Source: Planktomarina sp. (lineage in GTDB: Bacteria > Pseudomonadota > Alphaproteobacteria > Rhodobacterales > Rhodobacteraceae). Taken from it: DNA of 49,664 nucleotides. Below, in pieces: positions 1 through 7,332 of the stretch. Made by a program: the position numbers and the translations under genes. The notes beneath the pieces were generated by a model, which made no database searches, was not told the DNA's origin, and worked only from the letters and a program-made list of their open reading frames with translations. Every line of letters begins with the position of its first letter. The stretch's first letter is position 1. The stretch covers positions 46,634-96,297 of the forward strand of contig JAHDBC010000006.1 of assembly GCA_020630595.1 (NCBI GenBank), in the 5' to 3' direction.

Positions 1-542
1 TTTTCCTGAAGTTCCGCCATCTGGCGTTTCAGTTCGGCCAGATCTTCTGCCTCTGCGCTGCGGTCTTTCGGGGGTTCGGCGGCGGCAGTTGGCGGGGTAA
101 ACGCGGCGATCCCACCGGTCATGGCCTTCATGAACGCCTCTTGCTGGGCTTTCATCGCTTCGAAACCGGGCATCGCGGCCATCGGGTTCATTGCGCCCAT
201 GTTTTCCATAACCTTGGATTGCCCATCGCGCAGCATTTCGAAACTGGCTTGCAGGAATTGGGGCACAACCGATGACGCCTGCGTCGTATAGCTGCGCACC
301 AGATCGGTCAGCACATCCACGGGAAGAACGTTTTCGCCCCGGCTTTCGTGTTCGGCAATGATCTGCAACAGGTACTGCCGGGTCAGGTCATCGCCTGATT
401 TCAGATCAACAATCTGGACGGAACGCCCATCGCGGATAAACCCGGCAATGTCGTCCAAGGTCACATAGTCGCTGGTTTCGGTGTTGTACAAACGGCGGCT
501 GGCATAGCGTTTGATCAGCAGTGGCGCGGCTGCATCGGTCAT
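1..542 (-). CDS. phaR: PHA synthesis repressor PhaR (3' end outside window)
   Basis: DNA-binding repressor that senses free PHA granules and controls phasin and synthase genes. The visible 180 residues start with the PHB accumulation regulator N-terminal domain: a KRYASRRLYNT motif near residue 11 and a VTLDDIAGFIRDG segment, followed by a QYLLQIIAEHES helix. After it come Met/Ala/Gln-rich segments and a charged helical tail that continues off the window. The ATG at 542 is preceded by an AGGGGAGA ribosome site. It lies downstream of the phasin gene and phaC on the same strand but behind a strong terminator, so it probably has its own promoter. TGC-rich motifs just upstream suggest autoregulation. 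Identification is firm; the C-terminus is missing only because of the window edge. Confidence 0.93.
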   Translation of the reverse strand, partial: MTDAAAPLLIKRYASRRLYNTETSDYVTLDDIAGFIRDGRSVQIVDLKSGDDLTRQYLLQIIAEHESRGENVLPVDVLTDLVRSYTTQASSVVPQFLQASFEMLRDGQSKVMENMGAMNPMAAMPGFEAMKAQQEAFMKAMTGGIAAFTPPTAAAEPPKDRSAEAEDLAELKRQMAELQE

Positions 543-570
543 TCTTGAAATCTCCCCTCTGCCGATCGTT

Positions 571-604
571 GCGGCAGTGCAGAAACGCTAGCATGTGCAT
601 CTGC
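571..604. promoter_or_regulatory. TGC/GCA-rich putative PhaR operator upstream of phaR
   Basis: Contains TGCGGCAGTGCAG (570-582) and GCATGTGCATCTGC (591-604). The first closely resembles TGCCGCACTGCAG in the phasin promoter. PhaR proteins of Paracoccus and Rhodobacter are known to bind TGC/GCA repeats, so autoregulation is inferred. It partly overlaps the U-tract of the phasin terminator. Confidence 0.45.
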
Positions 605-634
605 AAAAAGAAAGGGCGGGTCCGAAGACCCGCC
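602..634 (-). terminator. Rho-independent terminator of the phasin gene
   Basis: On the minus strand GGCGGGTC-TTCG-GACCCGCC is an 8-bp perfect stem closed by a stable TTCG loop and followed by CTTTCTTTTT. It lies 60 bases past the phasin stop codon and separates phasin transcription from phaR. Confidence 0.9.
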
Positions 635-693
635 AGGATGCTTACGCCCTAGGGAGGAGGTGGGCGCAAGAAACCAAATTCTTTCGTGAACCC

Positions 694-1173
694 TTAGGCT
701 TTTGCTGTTGCTTTCTTGGCAGCAGCAGTCGCTTCGGATGTCATTTTCTTTGCAGCGGCAGTTGCGTCGTCAGTTGCTTTTTTGACGGCAGCAGTTGTTT
801 CGTCTGCCATATCTTTGCCAGCGGCCAGCATCAGTTCGACTGTGTCCAGTTGAACTTTTTTCGCGATTTCAGCGAATGCCGCCATGTGTTCTGCAGCCAT
901 TTCAGCAGTTTCAGATGCAAAATCTGTCATTGCTTTGGTGACGTCGGCTGGGTCTTCTTTGACTTTGGACAGGTCTGTCATTTTTGCCAAAGTTGCTTTT
1001 GTCCACTTGGAAGAAACTTCTGTGGATTTTGCAGCAGCGTCGATTGCAACAGCAGACATCTTTTCAGACATCGCGGAAGAATTTTTGTACGCATCTGTCA
1101 TTGCAGCTGTGTCGATTGGGAATGCGCCCATCATGTCTTTGAAGATCGCTGTGAAGTCTTGTGTCTTAGCCAT
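694..1173 (-). CDS. Phasin family protein (PHA granule coat)
   Basis: A 159-residue granule-associated protein that coats PHA inclusions in the cytoplasm. The sequence starts MAKTQDFTAIFKDMMGAFPIDT and is almost wholly amphipathic helix (SEKMSAVAIDAAAKS, AEMAAEHMAAFAEIAKKV), as expected of the Phasin_2 family. The last 35 residues are Ala/Lys/Thr repeats of the form ATAAAKK, similar in composition to the histone-H1-like tail of PhaF-type phasins. I chose the ATG at 1173 because AAAGGACC stands 8-10 bases upstream; an in-frame upstream extension lacks this and is rich in non-conserved residues. It lies between phaC and phaR on the same strand, has a promoter with a TGC-rich spacer, and ends in a strong terminator, which fits a very highly expressed PhaR-controlled gene. 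Confidence 0.9.
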   Translation of the reverse strand: MAKTQDFTAIFKDMMGAFPIDTAAMTDAYKNSSAMSEKMSAVAIDAAAKSTEVSSKWTKATLAKMTDLSKVKEDPADVTKAMTDFASETAEMAAEHMAAFAEIAKKVQLDTVELMLAAGKDMADETTAAVKKATDDATAAAKKMTSEATAAAKKATAKA

Positions 1174-1217
1174 TGTATCGGTCCTTTCGTTCGCAGGTTG
1201 TTTCTGCGTCTGCAAGG

Positions 1218-1268
1218 AAGATAGATGCTGCAGTGCGGCATTTCAAGGGATTTTCTGCGCTGCAGCAT
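1218..1268 (-). promoter_or_regulatory. Phasin promoter with PhaR-like operator
   Basis: On the minus strand a -35 TTGAAA (1246-1241) and a -10 TATCTT (1223-1218) are separated by exactly 17 bases. The spacer reads TGCCGCACTGCAGCATC, so a TGC/GCA-rich element sits between the two promoter boxes. A second TGC cluster (CTGCGCTGCAGC, 1255-1266) lies just upstream of the -35. Repressor binding there would block RNA polymerase; assignment to PhaR is inferred from the known TGC/GCA preference of the family. Confidence 0.6.
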
Positions 1269-1286
1269 AAATCCGCAACATAGCCG

Positions 1287-3065
1287 CTATGCAGCCACGA
1301 CATAGGTCCCCGGGGCGTCAATCACATCATCCCCATCGCGCGGCGTGCGTGCCGCAACCTGGGGGCCAGCCTTATCCGCCAGCCATGTGCCCCAGCGCGG
1401 CCACCACGATCCTTCGTTGAATGTGGCTTCGGCCTGCCATGTATCAGCGTCTAGCCGCAAATCGGGGTTGGTGTAGTGCCCGTATTTCTTTTTGGACGGG
1501 GGATTGATGATTCCGGCGATGTGACCAGATTGGGACAGAATGAACGTGCGGTCGGCTGATCCCATCTTGCGAATCCCGTTGTAGCTGGCTTTCCACGCGG
1601 CGATATGGTCCGTTTCACAGGCAATCGCACAAATCGGCAGGTTTACATCTTTCAAGTGCAATGTGTGCCCGCAAACGTTGAACCCTTCGCCATTTGCAAA
1701 CTGATTGTTCTGACACAGGCCCCGCAGATATTCCACAACCATGCGCGCGGGCAGGTTGGTGGCATCGCCATTCCAGTACAACAGATCAAATGCCGGCGGT
1801 GCTTCGCCCATCATATAGCTTTTGATCGCAGGACCATAGATCAGGTCATTGGACCGCAGGAACGAAAATGTCCGCGACATATAGAAACTGTCCAAATAGC
1901 CGTTTTCCTGCACCTCTTCTTCGATGCCATCAACGAAATCATCGTTCAGGAACACGCCCACTTCGCCCTGATCGGAAAAATCGGTCAACGTCGTGAACAA
2001 AGTTGCCGATTTGACAGATGTGTCGCCGCGTTGTTCCAGCATCGACAAGACAAGCGATAAGGTGGTGCCCGCAATGCAATAGCCCGTCACGTTAACCTGT
2101 GGCACGTCGCAGATAGATTTCACCTGTTCAATGGCCGCCAGATATCCGTCGTTGATATAATCATCCATGCCCACATCGCGGTAGCTGTGATCTGGATTGA
2201 CCCAGCTGACCACAAACAGCGTGAACCCTTGATCCACGATCCATTTGATCAGGCTGTTCTGGGGTTTCAGGTCCATGATGTAGAATTTGTTGATCCAGGG
2301 CGGAAAGATCAGCAATGGCGTTTCGTGCACGGTTTCGGTTGTCGGGCTGTATTGGATCAGTTCCAACATCTGATTGCGAAACACCACTTTGCCCGGCGTG
2401 GTCGCCAGATTATCGCCGACCCTGAACGCATTCTTGTCGGCCAGGGTCACCAGCAAATCACCATCGTTCGCTTCCAAATCCGCGACCAGATTTTCCAACC
2501 CGTGAACAAGGCTTTCGCCATCGGTGGCAACCGCCTTTGCCAGGGCTTCGGGATTGGTGCCCAGAAAATTGGACGGGCTGAACATATCGACAATCTGCCG
2601 GCTGAAATAATCAAGCCGTTGGCGTTCACGGTCCGACAGATGGTCCATGCCGTTTACGGCATCCCCGACGGCCTGCGCATTCAGTTCGTATTGTTGGCGG
2701 ATAAAGTTGAAATAGGGGTGCGTGTTCCACAATTCCCCGGCAAATCGGCGGTCAGCGGGCGTGGGATGCGATGGTGCGGGCGTCCCCTTTGCCAATGCTT
2801 CTTGCGCTTCGACATAATGGCGCAGGGATTGGCCCCAGTATGAAATTTGCTGTTCCATCAGTTTTGCCGGGTTGGACATCATTTCCGCCACATAGGCGGT
2901 CGCGGCTTTCACGAACAAATCCTGACCCGGGCCCTGCAGGGAAGGGCGCACGGGTTTCTTGTGCGAAATGGCTGCAATCATACGTTGAGTCAGCGCTTCA
3001 ACCTTGCTCAGGTTTTCCTGAAGTGTGTCGACATCTTTAGCAGTATCGCGATTTTCGGTTGTCAT
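1287..3065 (-). CDS. phaC: Class I poly(3-hydroxyalkanoate) synthase PhaC
   Basis: Polymerises (R)-3-hydroxyacyl-CoA to PHA at the granule surface. 592 residues match the usual class I length of about 590. The N-terminal PhaC domain (LMEQQISYWGQS, ADRRFAGELWNTHPYFNFIRQQY) is followed by an alpha/beta-hydrolase core with the lipase-like box GYCIAG, where the nucleophile is Cys330 instead of Ser. The catalytic Asp lies in ACETDHIAAW and the His in SQSGHIAG. I chose ATG 3065 (MTTENRD); an ATG at 3101 would add 12 residues but would run through the divergent promoter region. It is divergent from phaZ across 99 bases and upstream of the phasin gene, so synthesis, coating and mobilisation genes share one locus. 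Confidence 0.96.
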   Translation of the reverse strand: MTTENRDTAKDVDTLQENLSKVEALTQRMIAAISHKKPVRPSLQGPGQDLFVKAATAYVAEMMSNPAKLMEQQISYWGQSLRHYVEAQEALAKGTPAPSHPTPADRRFAGELWNTHPYFNFIRQQYELNAQAVGDAVNGMDHLSDRERQRLDYFSRQIVDMFSPSNFLGTNPEALAKAVATDGESLVHGLENLVADLEANDGDLLVTLADKNAFRVGDNLATTPGKVVFRNQMLELIQYSPTTETVHETPLLIFPPWINKFYIMDLKPQNSLIKWIVDQGFTLFVVSWVNPDHSYRDVGMDDYINDGYLAAIEQVKSICDVPQVNVTGYCIAGTTLSLVLSMLEQRGDTSVKSATLFTTLTDFSDQGEVGVFLNDDFVDGIEEEVQENGYLDSFYMSRTFSFLRSNDLIYGPAIKSYMMGEAPPAFDLLYWNGDATNLPARMVVEYLRGLCQNNQFANGEGFNVCGHTLHLKDVNLPICAIACETDHIAAWKASYNGIRKMGSADRTFILSQSGHIAGIINPPSKKKYGHYTNPDLRLDADTWQAEATFNEGSWWPRWGTWLADKAGPQVAARTPRDGDDVIDAPGTYVVAA

Positions 3066-3085
3066 ATGGGGCGACCCTAACGTAG

Positions 3086-3102
3086 TTTGCACCTGCAGCA
3101 TC
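3086..3102. promoter_or_regulatory. Putative PhaR operator in the phaC-phaZ divergent region
   Basis: The minus strand reads GATGCTGCAGGTGCAAA here. The string GATGCTGCAG followed by TGC recurs in the phasin promoter (1224-1236, plus-strand reading). The shared element in both PHA promoters supports a common regulator, most likely PhaR. Confidence 0.5.
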
Positions 3103-3164
3103 AACGTATTGCATTAAACGGCAAAGTGCCACCTTGTGATCCATTCCATGAAAGGGAACCGGAT

Positions 3165-4436
3165 ATGCGCTACATGGCGACCTATGACTGGATGGAATCT
3201 GTTCGGAATACAAACGAATGGCTGGGCGCATCTGCGCGGGCCTTTGCATCCTACCCTGCAATGCACATGACGGCCAATCCCATGTTCCAGTGGATGGAAG
3301 CGTGGGGCACGGTGACGGAACGCACATTTCAACGAATGGTGGTCAAACCCGGCTGGCGGTTGGAATATGTATCGGCCGAAGATGACGGGCGCGATCACCC
3401 GGTGGAAATCGAAACCATTGTGGAACGTCCGTTTGGTGATTTGATCCATTTCAACGTGCAGGACCGGAAAACGAAACCGCGCAAGGTGTTGTTGGTGGCC
3501 CCGATGTCGGGGCACTATTCCACATTGCTGCGCCGCACTGTTCGAAGCCTGCTGCCTGATTGTGAAGTCTATATCACAGATTGGCACAATGCGCGGGATA
3601 TCCCGGTCAGCGCAGGTAAGTTCGATGTTGAAGATTACACCATGTATCTGGTTGATTTCATGAAAGAAATGGGGCCAGACACGCATGTGATTGCGGTCTG
3701 CCAGCCCGTGCCGTTGGCCCTTGCCGCGACTGCCTATCTGGCGGAAGAGGATCCAACCGCCCAACCGGCATCCCTGACATTGATTGGCGGCCCGGTGGAC
3801 CCTGACGCCGCCGCAACGGATGTGACGGATTTCGGACGTCGGGTCACCATGGGGCAATTGCAGGAAACCATGATCCAGCGCGTCGGGTTCAAATACCCAG
3901 GCGTGGGTCGCAAGGTGTATCCCGGATTGCTGCAGCTGGCATCATTCATGTCCATGAACGCGGAAATGCACAGCGGGGCTTTCATGCGCCAAATCGGGCG
4001 CGTGGCGCGCGGCGAAGCGGAAGACAACGACAAACACAACAAGTTCTACGATGAATATCTTGCCGTGATGGATATGACCGCTGAATTCTATCTGTCGACG
4101 GTCGAACGGGTCTTCAAGAACCGCGATATTGCCCGCAACGCCTTTACGGTGAATGGCAAATTGGTCGATATCGGCAAAATCACCGACGTGGCCGTAAAGA
4201 TCGTCGAAGGTGAAAAAGATGATATTTCCGCGCCCGGGCAATGCCTTGCCGCGCTGGATTTGCTGACAGGCGTGTCCGAAGACCGCAAAGCCGCGCACCT
4301 GGAACCCGGTGCGGGTCACTACGGGATTTTCGCGGGCAAAAGTTGGCGCAACAACATTCGCCCGTTGGTTCTGAACTTTATCGATGCCAACCAACGCAAA
4401 AAAGGCCGCAAGGCCGCGAATACAAACGCGGCCTGA
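3165..4436 (+). CDS. phaZ: Intracellular PHA depolymerase PhaZ
   Basis: Hydrolyses native PHA granules inside the cell to release 3-hydroxyacids. The 423-residue length and the N-terminus (MRYMATYDWMESVRNTNEWLG-like) match the PHB depolymerase C family. The catalytic Cys179 lies in AVCQPVPLAL, equivalent to Cys183 of the Ralstonia PhaZ1 type; a candidate Asp is in VEGEKDDISAPG and the His in EPGAGHYGIFAGKSWR. I chose ATG 3165 because AAAGGGAACC lies 8-10 bases upstream; an in-frame upstream extension encodes non-family residues. It is transcribed divergently from phaC. The last codons contain an inverted repeat that overlaps the stop codon. Confidence 0.94.
   Translation: MRYMATYDWMESVRNTNEWLGASARAFASYPAMHMTANPMFQWMEAWGTVTERTFQRMVVKPGWRLEYVSAEDDGRDHPVEIETIVERPFGDLIHFNVQDRKTKPRKVLLVAPMSGHYSTLLRRTVRSLLPDCEVYITDWHNARDIPVSAGKFDVEDYTMYLVDFMKEMGPDTHVIAVCQPVPLALAATAYLAEEDPTAQPASLTLIGGPVDPDAAATDVTDFGRRVTMGQLQETMIQRVGFKYPGVGRKVYPGLLQLASFMSMNAEMHSGAFMRQIGRVARGEAEDNDKHNKFYDEYLAVMDMTAEFYLSTVERVFKNRDIARNAFTVNGKLVDIGKITDVAVKIVEGEKDDISAPGQCLAALDLLTGVSEDRKAAHLEPGAGHYGIFAGKSWRNNIRPLVLNFIDANQRKKGRKAANTNAA
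4411..4434 (+). terminator. Inverted repeat at the end of phaZ (weak terminator candidate)
   Basis: AGGCCGCG and CGCGGCCT form a perfect 8-bp stem with an 8-base loop overlapping the phaZ stop. No T-tract follows, so this may be a 3' stabilising hairpin or a chance product of Lys/Gly/Arg/Ala codons, not a full intrinsic terminator. Confidence 0.3.
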
Positions 4437-4517
4437 TCCGGGTGCGCGGTGTTTTCCGTCTGGCCGACCCTGTGCCGGGCTGATTAGATGCGCGCATCGT
4501 GACAAGGAGCGGGCGAA

Positions 4518-5585
4518 ATGCAGAACATTCGCGCGGAAGTCGAACTTCCCACGGCTGATCTTCAGGGCGACATCGGGTTTTTCACAAAAACCCTTGGCTT
4601 TCGCATGGAACAGATTTTCCCCGCAGATGACCCGGCCGTTGTGACGCTGCAGGGCTATGGGCTGCGCTTGCGATTGAACCGGGGCCCGTTGGGCGGGGCT
4701 GGGACCGTGCGCCTTTTGTGTGATGACCCCGTTCTGATCGCGGGCGGTGACACATCGCTGACATCGCCCGGCGGAATTGCCGTTGAAATTGCGCCGCTTG
4801 ATCCCCCGGTGGTGATGCCCCCTGTGACGCAGGAATTCGTGGTCCGGCGGTTGGCGGATCAGGCCCCGTGGGTCGTTGGCCGGGCAGGTATGCAGTACCG
4901 CGATCTGATCCCGTCGCGTTTGGGCGGATCCATCATCGCGTCCCACATCCGCATTCCCGATGGTGGGCCAGTGCCTGACATGGTGCATTATCATTCCATC
5001 GGATTTCAGCTGATCTATTGTTATCAGGGGTGGGTCGATCTGGTGTACGAAGATCAGGGCCCACCGTTCCGGCTGCATGCGGGATGCTGTGTAATTCAAC
5101 CGCCCGAAATACGACACAGGGTCCTCTATGCCTCCTCTGATCTGGAGGTGATCGAAATCGGGGTTCCGGCAGATCACATCACGACAATTGATCATACGTT
5201 GGAATTGCCCACGGATCACCACCGCCCCGACCGCCGCTGGGACGGTCAGCGCTTTGTGCATTTTCAGAATGATCAGGCGGATTGGGCCGCCGGGCGGATT
5301 GATGGGTTCACGGTTCAGGATACAACGATTGCGGAAAATACCGGGGGCGTGGCCGATGTGTTGGTTGTGCGCCCCAATGCCGCCACCGATGCGCGAATTC
5401 TGCATGATGAACCGATACATTTCAGTTTTGTTTTGTCGGGGTCCATGACCCTGCAGGCCCCCCAGCAGGATGCTGTGGCGCTGTCGCCGGGTGATGCGTT
5501 TGTCATCCCACCCGGTCTTGCGGTGGTTTATGGCGCGATGTCCGATGATCTGACACTTTTGCAGGTGACATTGCCCGCCGCATGA
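4518..5585 (+). CDS. VOC (glyoxalase-like) plus double-cupin fusion protein
   Basis: A 355-residue cytoplasmic protein of unknown function. Residues 1 to about 90 resemble a vicinal-oxygen-chelate half-domain (VELPTADLQGDIGFFTKTLGF, typical of glyoxalase/bleomycin-resistance folds). Residues about 110-225 form a cupin with HYHSIGFQLIYCYQG and PPEIRHRV; its HxH (His157, His159) and late His are present, while the usual Glu ligand appears as Gln. A second cupin from about 240 to the end (FSFVLSGSMTLQA, SPGDAFVIPPG) lacks the HxH and final His and is probably structural. The start has AAGGAGCG 10 bases upstream. It sits 81 bases after phaZ and just before the nucleoside operon, whose relation to it is unclear. 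A sugar- or small-acid-binding or isomerising role is possible but unproven. Confidence 0.75.
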   Translation: MQNIRAEVELPTADLQGDIGFFTKTLGFRMEQIFPADDPAVVTLQGYGLRLRLNRGPLGGAGTVRLLCDDPVLIAGGDTSLTSPGGIAVEIAPLDPPVVMPPVTQEFVVRRLADQAPWVVGRAGMQYRDLIPSRLGGSIIASHIRIPDGGPVPDMVHYHSIGFQLIYCYQGWVDLVYEDQGPPFRLHAGCCVIQPPEIRHRVLYASSDLEVIEIGVPADHITTIDHTLELPTDHHRPDRRWDGQRFVHFQNDQADWAAGRIDGFTVQDTTIAENTGGVADVLVVRPNAATDARILHDEPIHFSFVLSGSMTLQAPQQDAVALSPGDAFVIPPGLAVVYGAMSDDLTLLQVTLPAA

Positions 5586-5619
5586 TCAGGGCAAGGGTTG
5601 CGGCCCTTGCGCCCTGATC
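5584..5619 (+). other. Strong imperfect hairpin between cupin gene and cdd
   Basis: GATCAGGGC pairs with GCCCTGATC (9 bp); after a 2-base bulge AAGGG pairs with CCCTT around a 6-base loop. It overlaps the stop codon of the cupin gene. Only TGATCGTTGG follows, so it is not a standard U-tract terminator. It could end or attenuate transcription before cdd or protect an mRNA end. Confidence 0.55.
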
Positions 5620-5635
5620 GTTGGATGGGCAAGAT

Positions 5636-6046
5636 ATGCGTATGACTGACGATCTGATCCTTGCTGCAAAAGCGGTGCGCGAAAACGCCCATGCCCCCTA
5701 TTCGCGTTTCAAGGTGGGGGCCGCCGTTCGCACCGGATCGGGCAAAATCTTTGCCGGTTGCAATGTGGAAAACGTCGCCTATCCCGAAGGCACCTGTGCC
5801 GAAGCCGGGGCGATTGCGGCAATGTGCGCCCATGGCGAATATGACATTGTCGAAGTCGCGGTGATCGCCGGTTCCCCTGATCCGGTGCCACCTTGCGGGG
5901 GATGCCGCCAAAAGCTGGCTGAATTTGCCGCATCTTCCACACCGGTCACCATGGCAACGGTAGATGGCGGGCAGATGACCACCACTGTCGGTGAATTGTT
6001 GCCCGGTGCCTTTACCACAGATCATTTGAATTCCGGCGCGCAATGA
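5636..6046 (+). CDS. cdd: Cytidine deaminase
   Basis: Deaminates cytidine and deoxycytidine to uridine and deoxyuridine in pyrimidine salvage. About 136 residues, the size of the homotetrameric bacterial class. It contains PYSRFKVGAAV near residue 20, the zinc and general-acid motif TCAEAG, and the second zinc motif PCGGCRQ. The start is uncertain: ATG 5636 and ATG 5642 are both in frame and neither has a strong ribosome site. It is the first gene of a five-gene operon; its stop overlaps the deoA start as ATGA. Confidence 0.93.
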   Translation: MRMTDDLILAAKAVRENAHAPYSRFKVGAAVRTGSGKIFAGCNVENVAYPEGTCAEAGAIAAMCAHGEYDIVEVAVIAGSPDPVPPCGGCRQKLAEFAASSTPVTMATVDGGQMTTTVGELLPGAFTTDHLNSGAQ

Positions 6047-7332
6047 CGCCGCGCGCCTTATTGTCTGCCTTGCGCGATGGGCACGACGTGCCGCCCGACG
6101 CGGTGCGCGCGTTTGCCCTTGCGTTGGGGGATGGGTCTGCCACGGATGCGCAGGCGGGGGCCTTTGCGATGGCGGTGTGTCATCGTGGGTTGTCTGAACC
6201 TGCCCGTGTCGCGCTGACAGAAGGCATGCGCGACAGCGGCGCGGTCCTGTCATGGGACACGGACCGCAAAGTCATCGACAAACATTCCACCGGCGGGGTC
6301 GGGGATGCCGTTTCCCTGATGCTGGCGCCCATGCTGGCCAGTGTTGGGGGGCTTGTTCCCATGATTTCGGGCCGCGGTCTGGGGCACACGGGGGGCACGC
6401 TTGATAAGTTAGAGGCGATCCCGGGCGTGCGCACAGATCTGTCTGCGCCCACGTTTCGGTTGGTGGCCGAACGGGTTGGGTGCGCGATCGTTGCCCCGAC
6501 CCCGGATCTGGCCCCCGCTGACCGCAGGCTTTATGCCGTGCGCGATGTGACAGGAACCGTGCGAAGCATTGATCTGATCACAGCGTCGATCCTTGCCAAA
6601 AAGCTGGCTGCAGGGCTGGATGCGCTGGTTTTGGACGTCAAAACAGGCGCGGGCGCGGTTATGCAAGATCCGCAGGATGCGCGCAGGCTGGCGCAGTCTT
6701 TGGTGCAGGTTGCCAATGGGGCCGGTTGCCCCACAACGGCCCTGATCACGGATATGGATCAACCCGTTTTGCCCGCAATCGGAAACGCCGTCGAAGTGGC
6801 CGCTGTCATGCAGGCTTTTGCCCGCAAATCGGGTCGGCTGGTGGATTTGTGCATGGAACTGGGCACAGTATTGTTGAAGGCCGCCGGGATTTTCTACACC
6901 GAAAAAGGCGCACGCGACGCGCTGGTCGGTGTTTTGAACGATGGCACCGCATTACAAGCGTTTGGCCATATGGTGGCGGAACAAGGGGGACCTGAAAATT
7001 TTTCAGATCGGTGGGCCGATTATCTGGATATTGCGCCCGGGCACACCGTGACCGCCCCAAGATCGGGTTATGTGTCAGGGATTGATGGCACGGCCTTGGG
7101 CCACTTGGTTGTTGGTCTGGGCGGTGGCCGCCAGCGCGAAACAGATCGCATCGACCATGCCGTTGGCCTGTCTGATCTTGTTGAACTGGGGCATTGGGTC
7201 AACGCCGGTGCGCCGCTTGCGGTGCTGCATGCCCCCGACGATGCCGCGTGCGATGCCGTTGCGGCGGCCTTTGCGATTACAGAAAATCCGCCGAACCAAA
7301 ACCCGTTGATTCATGAACGGATCGTGCCATGA
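6043..7332 (+). CDS. deoA: Thymidine phosphorylase
   Basis: Phosphorolyses thymidine (and deoxyuridine) to the base and 2-deoxyribose-1-phosphate. The 429 residues show the signature KHSTGGVGD near residue 80, GRGLGHTGGTLDKLE, the glycine-rich DVKTGAGAVM and the C-terminal barrel domain of the family (GTALGHLVVGLGGGR). Length is close to the roughly 440 of the enterobacterial enzyme. It overlaps cdd upstream and deoB downstream by four bases each, so translation is probably coupled. The product feeds deoB directly. Confidence 0.96.
   Translation: MTPRALLSALRDGHDVPPDAVRAFALALGDGSATDAQAGAFAMAVCHRGLSEPARVALTEGMRDSGAVLSWDTDRKVIDKHSTGGVGDAVSLMLAPMLASVGGLVPMISGRGLGHTGGTLDKLEAIPGVRTDLSAPTFRLVAERVGCAIVAPTPDLAPADRRLYAVRDVTGTVRSIDLITASILAKKLAAGLDALVLDVKTGAGAVMQDPQDARRLAQSLVQVANGAGCPTTALITDMDQPVLPAIGNAVEVAAVMQAFARKSGRLVDLCMELGTVLLKAAGIFYTEKGARDALVGVLNDGTALQAFGHMVAEQGGPENFSDRWADYLDIAPGHTVTAPRSGYVSGIDGTALGHLVVGLGGGRQRETDRIDHAVGLSDLVELGHWVNAGAPLAVLHAPDDAACDAVAAAFAITENPPNQNPLIHERIVP

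Noticed and set aside
3942-5420. A 492-codon open frame on the minus strand
   Set aside because: It lies opposite phaZ and the cupin gene, both with clear family motifs; its translation has no recognisable domain and is rich in His, Arg and Gln as expected of an antisense shadow.
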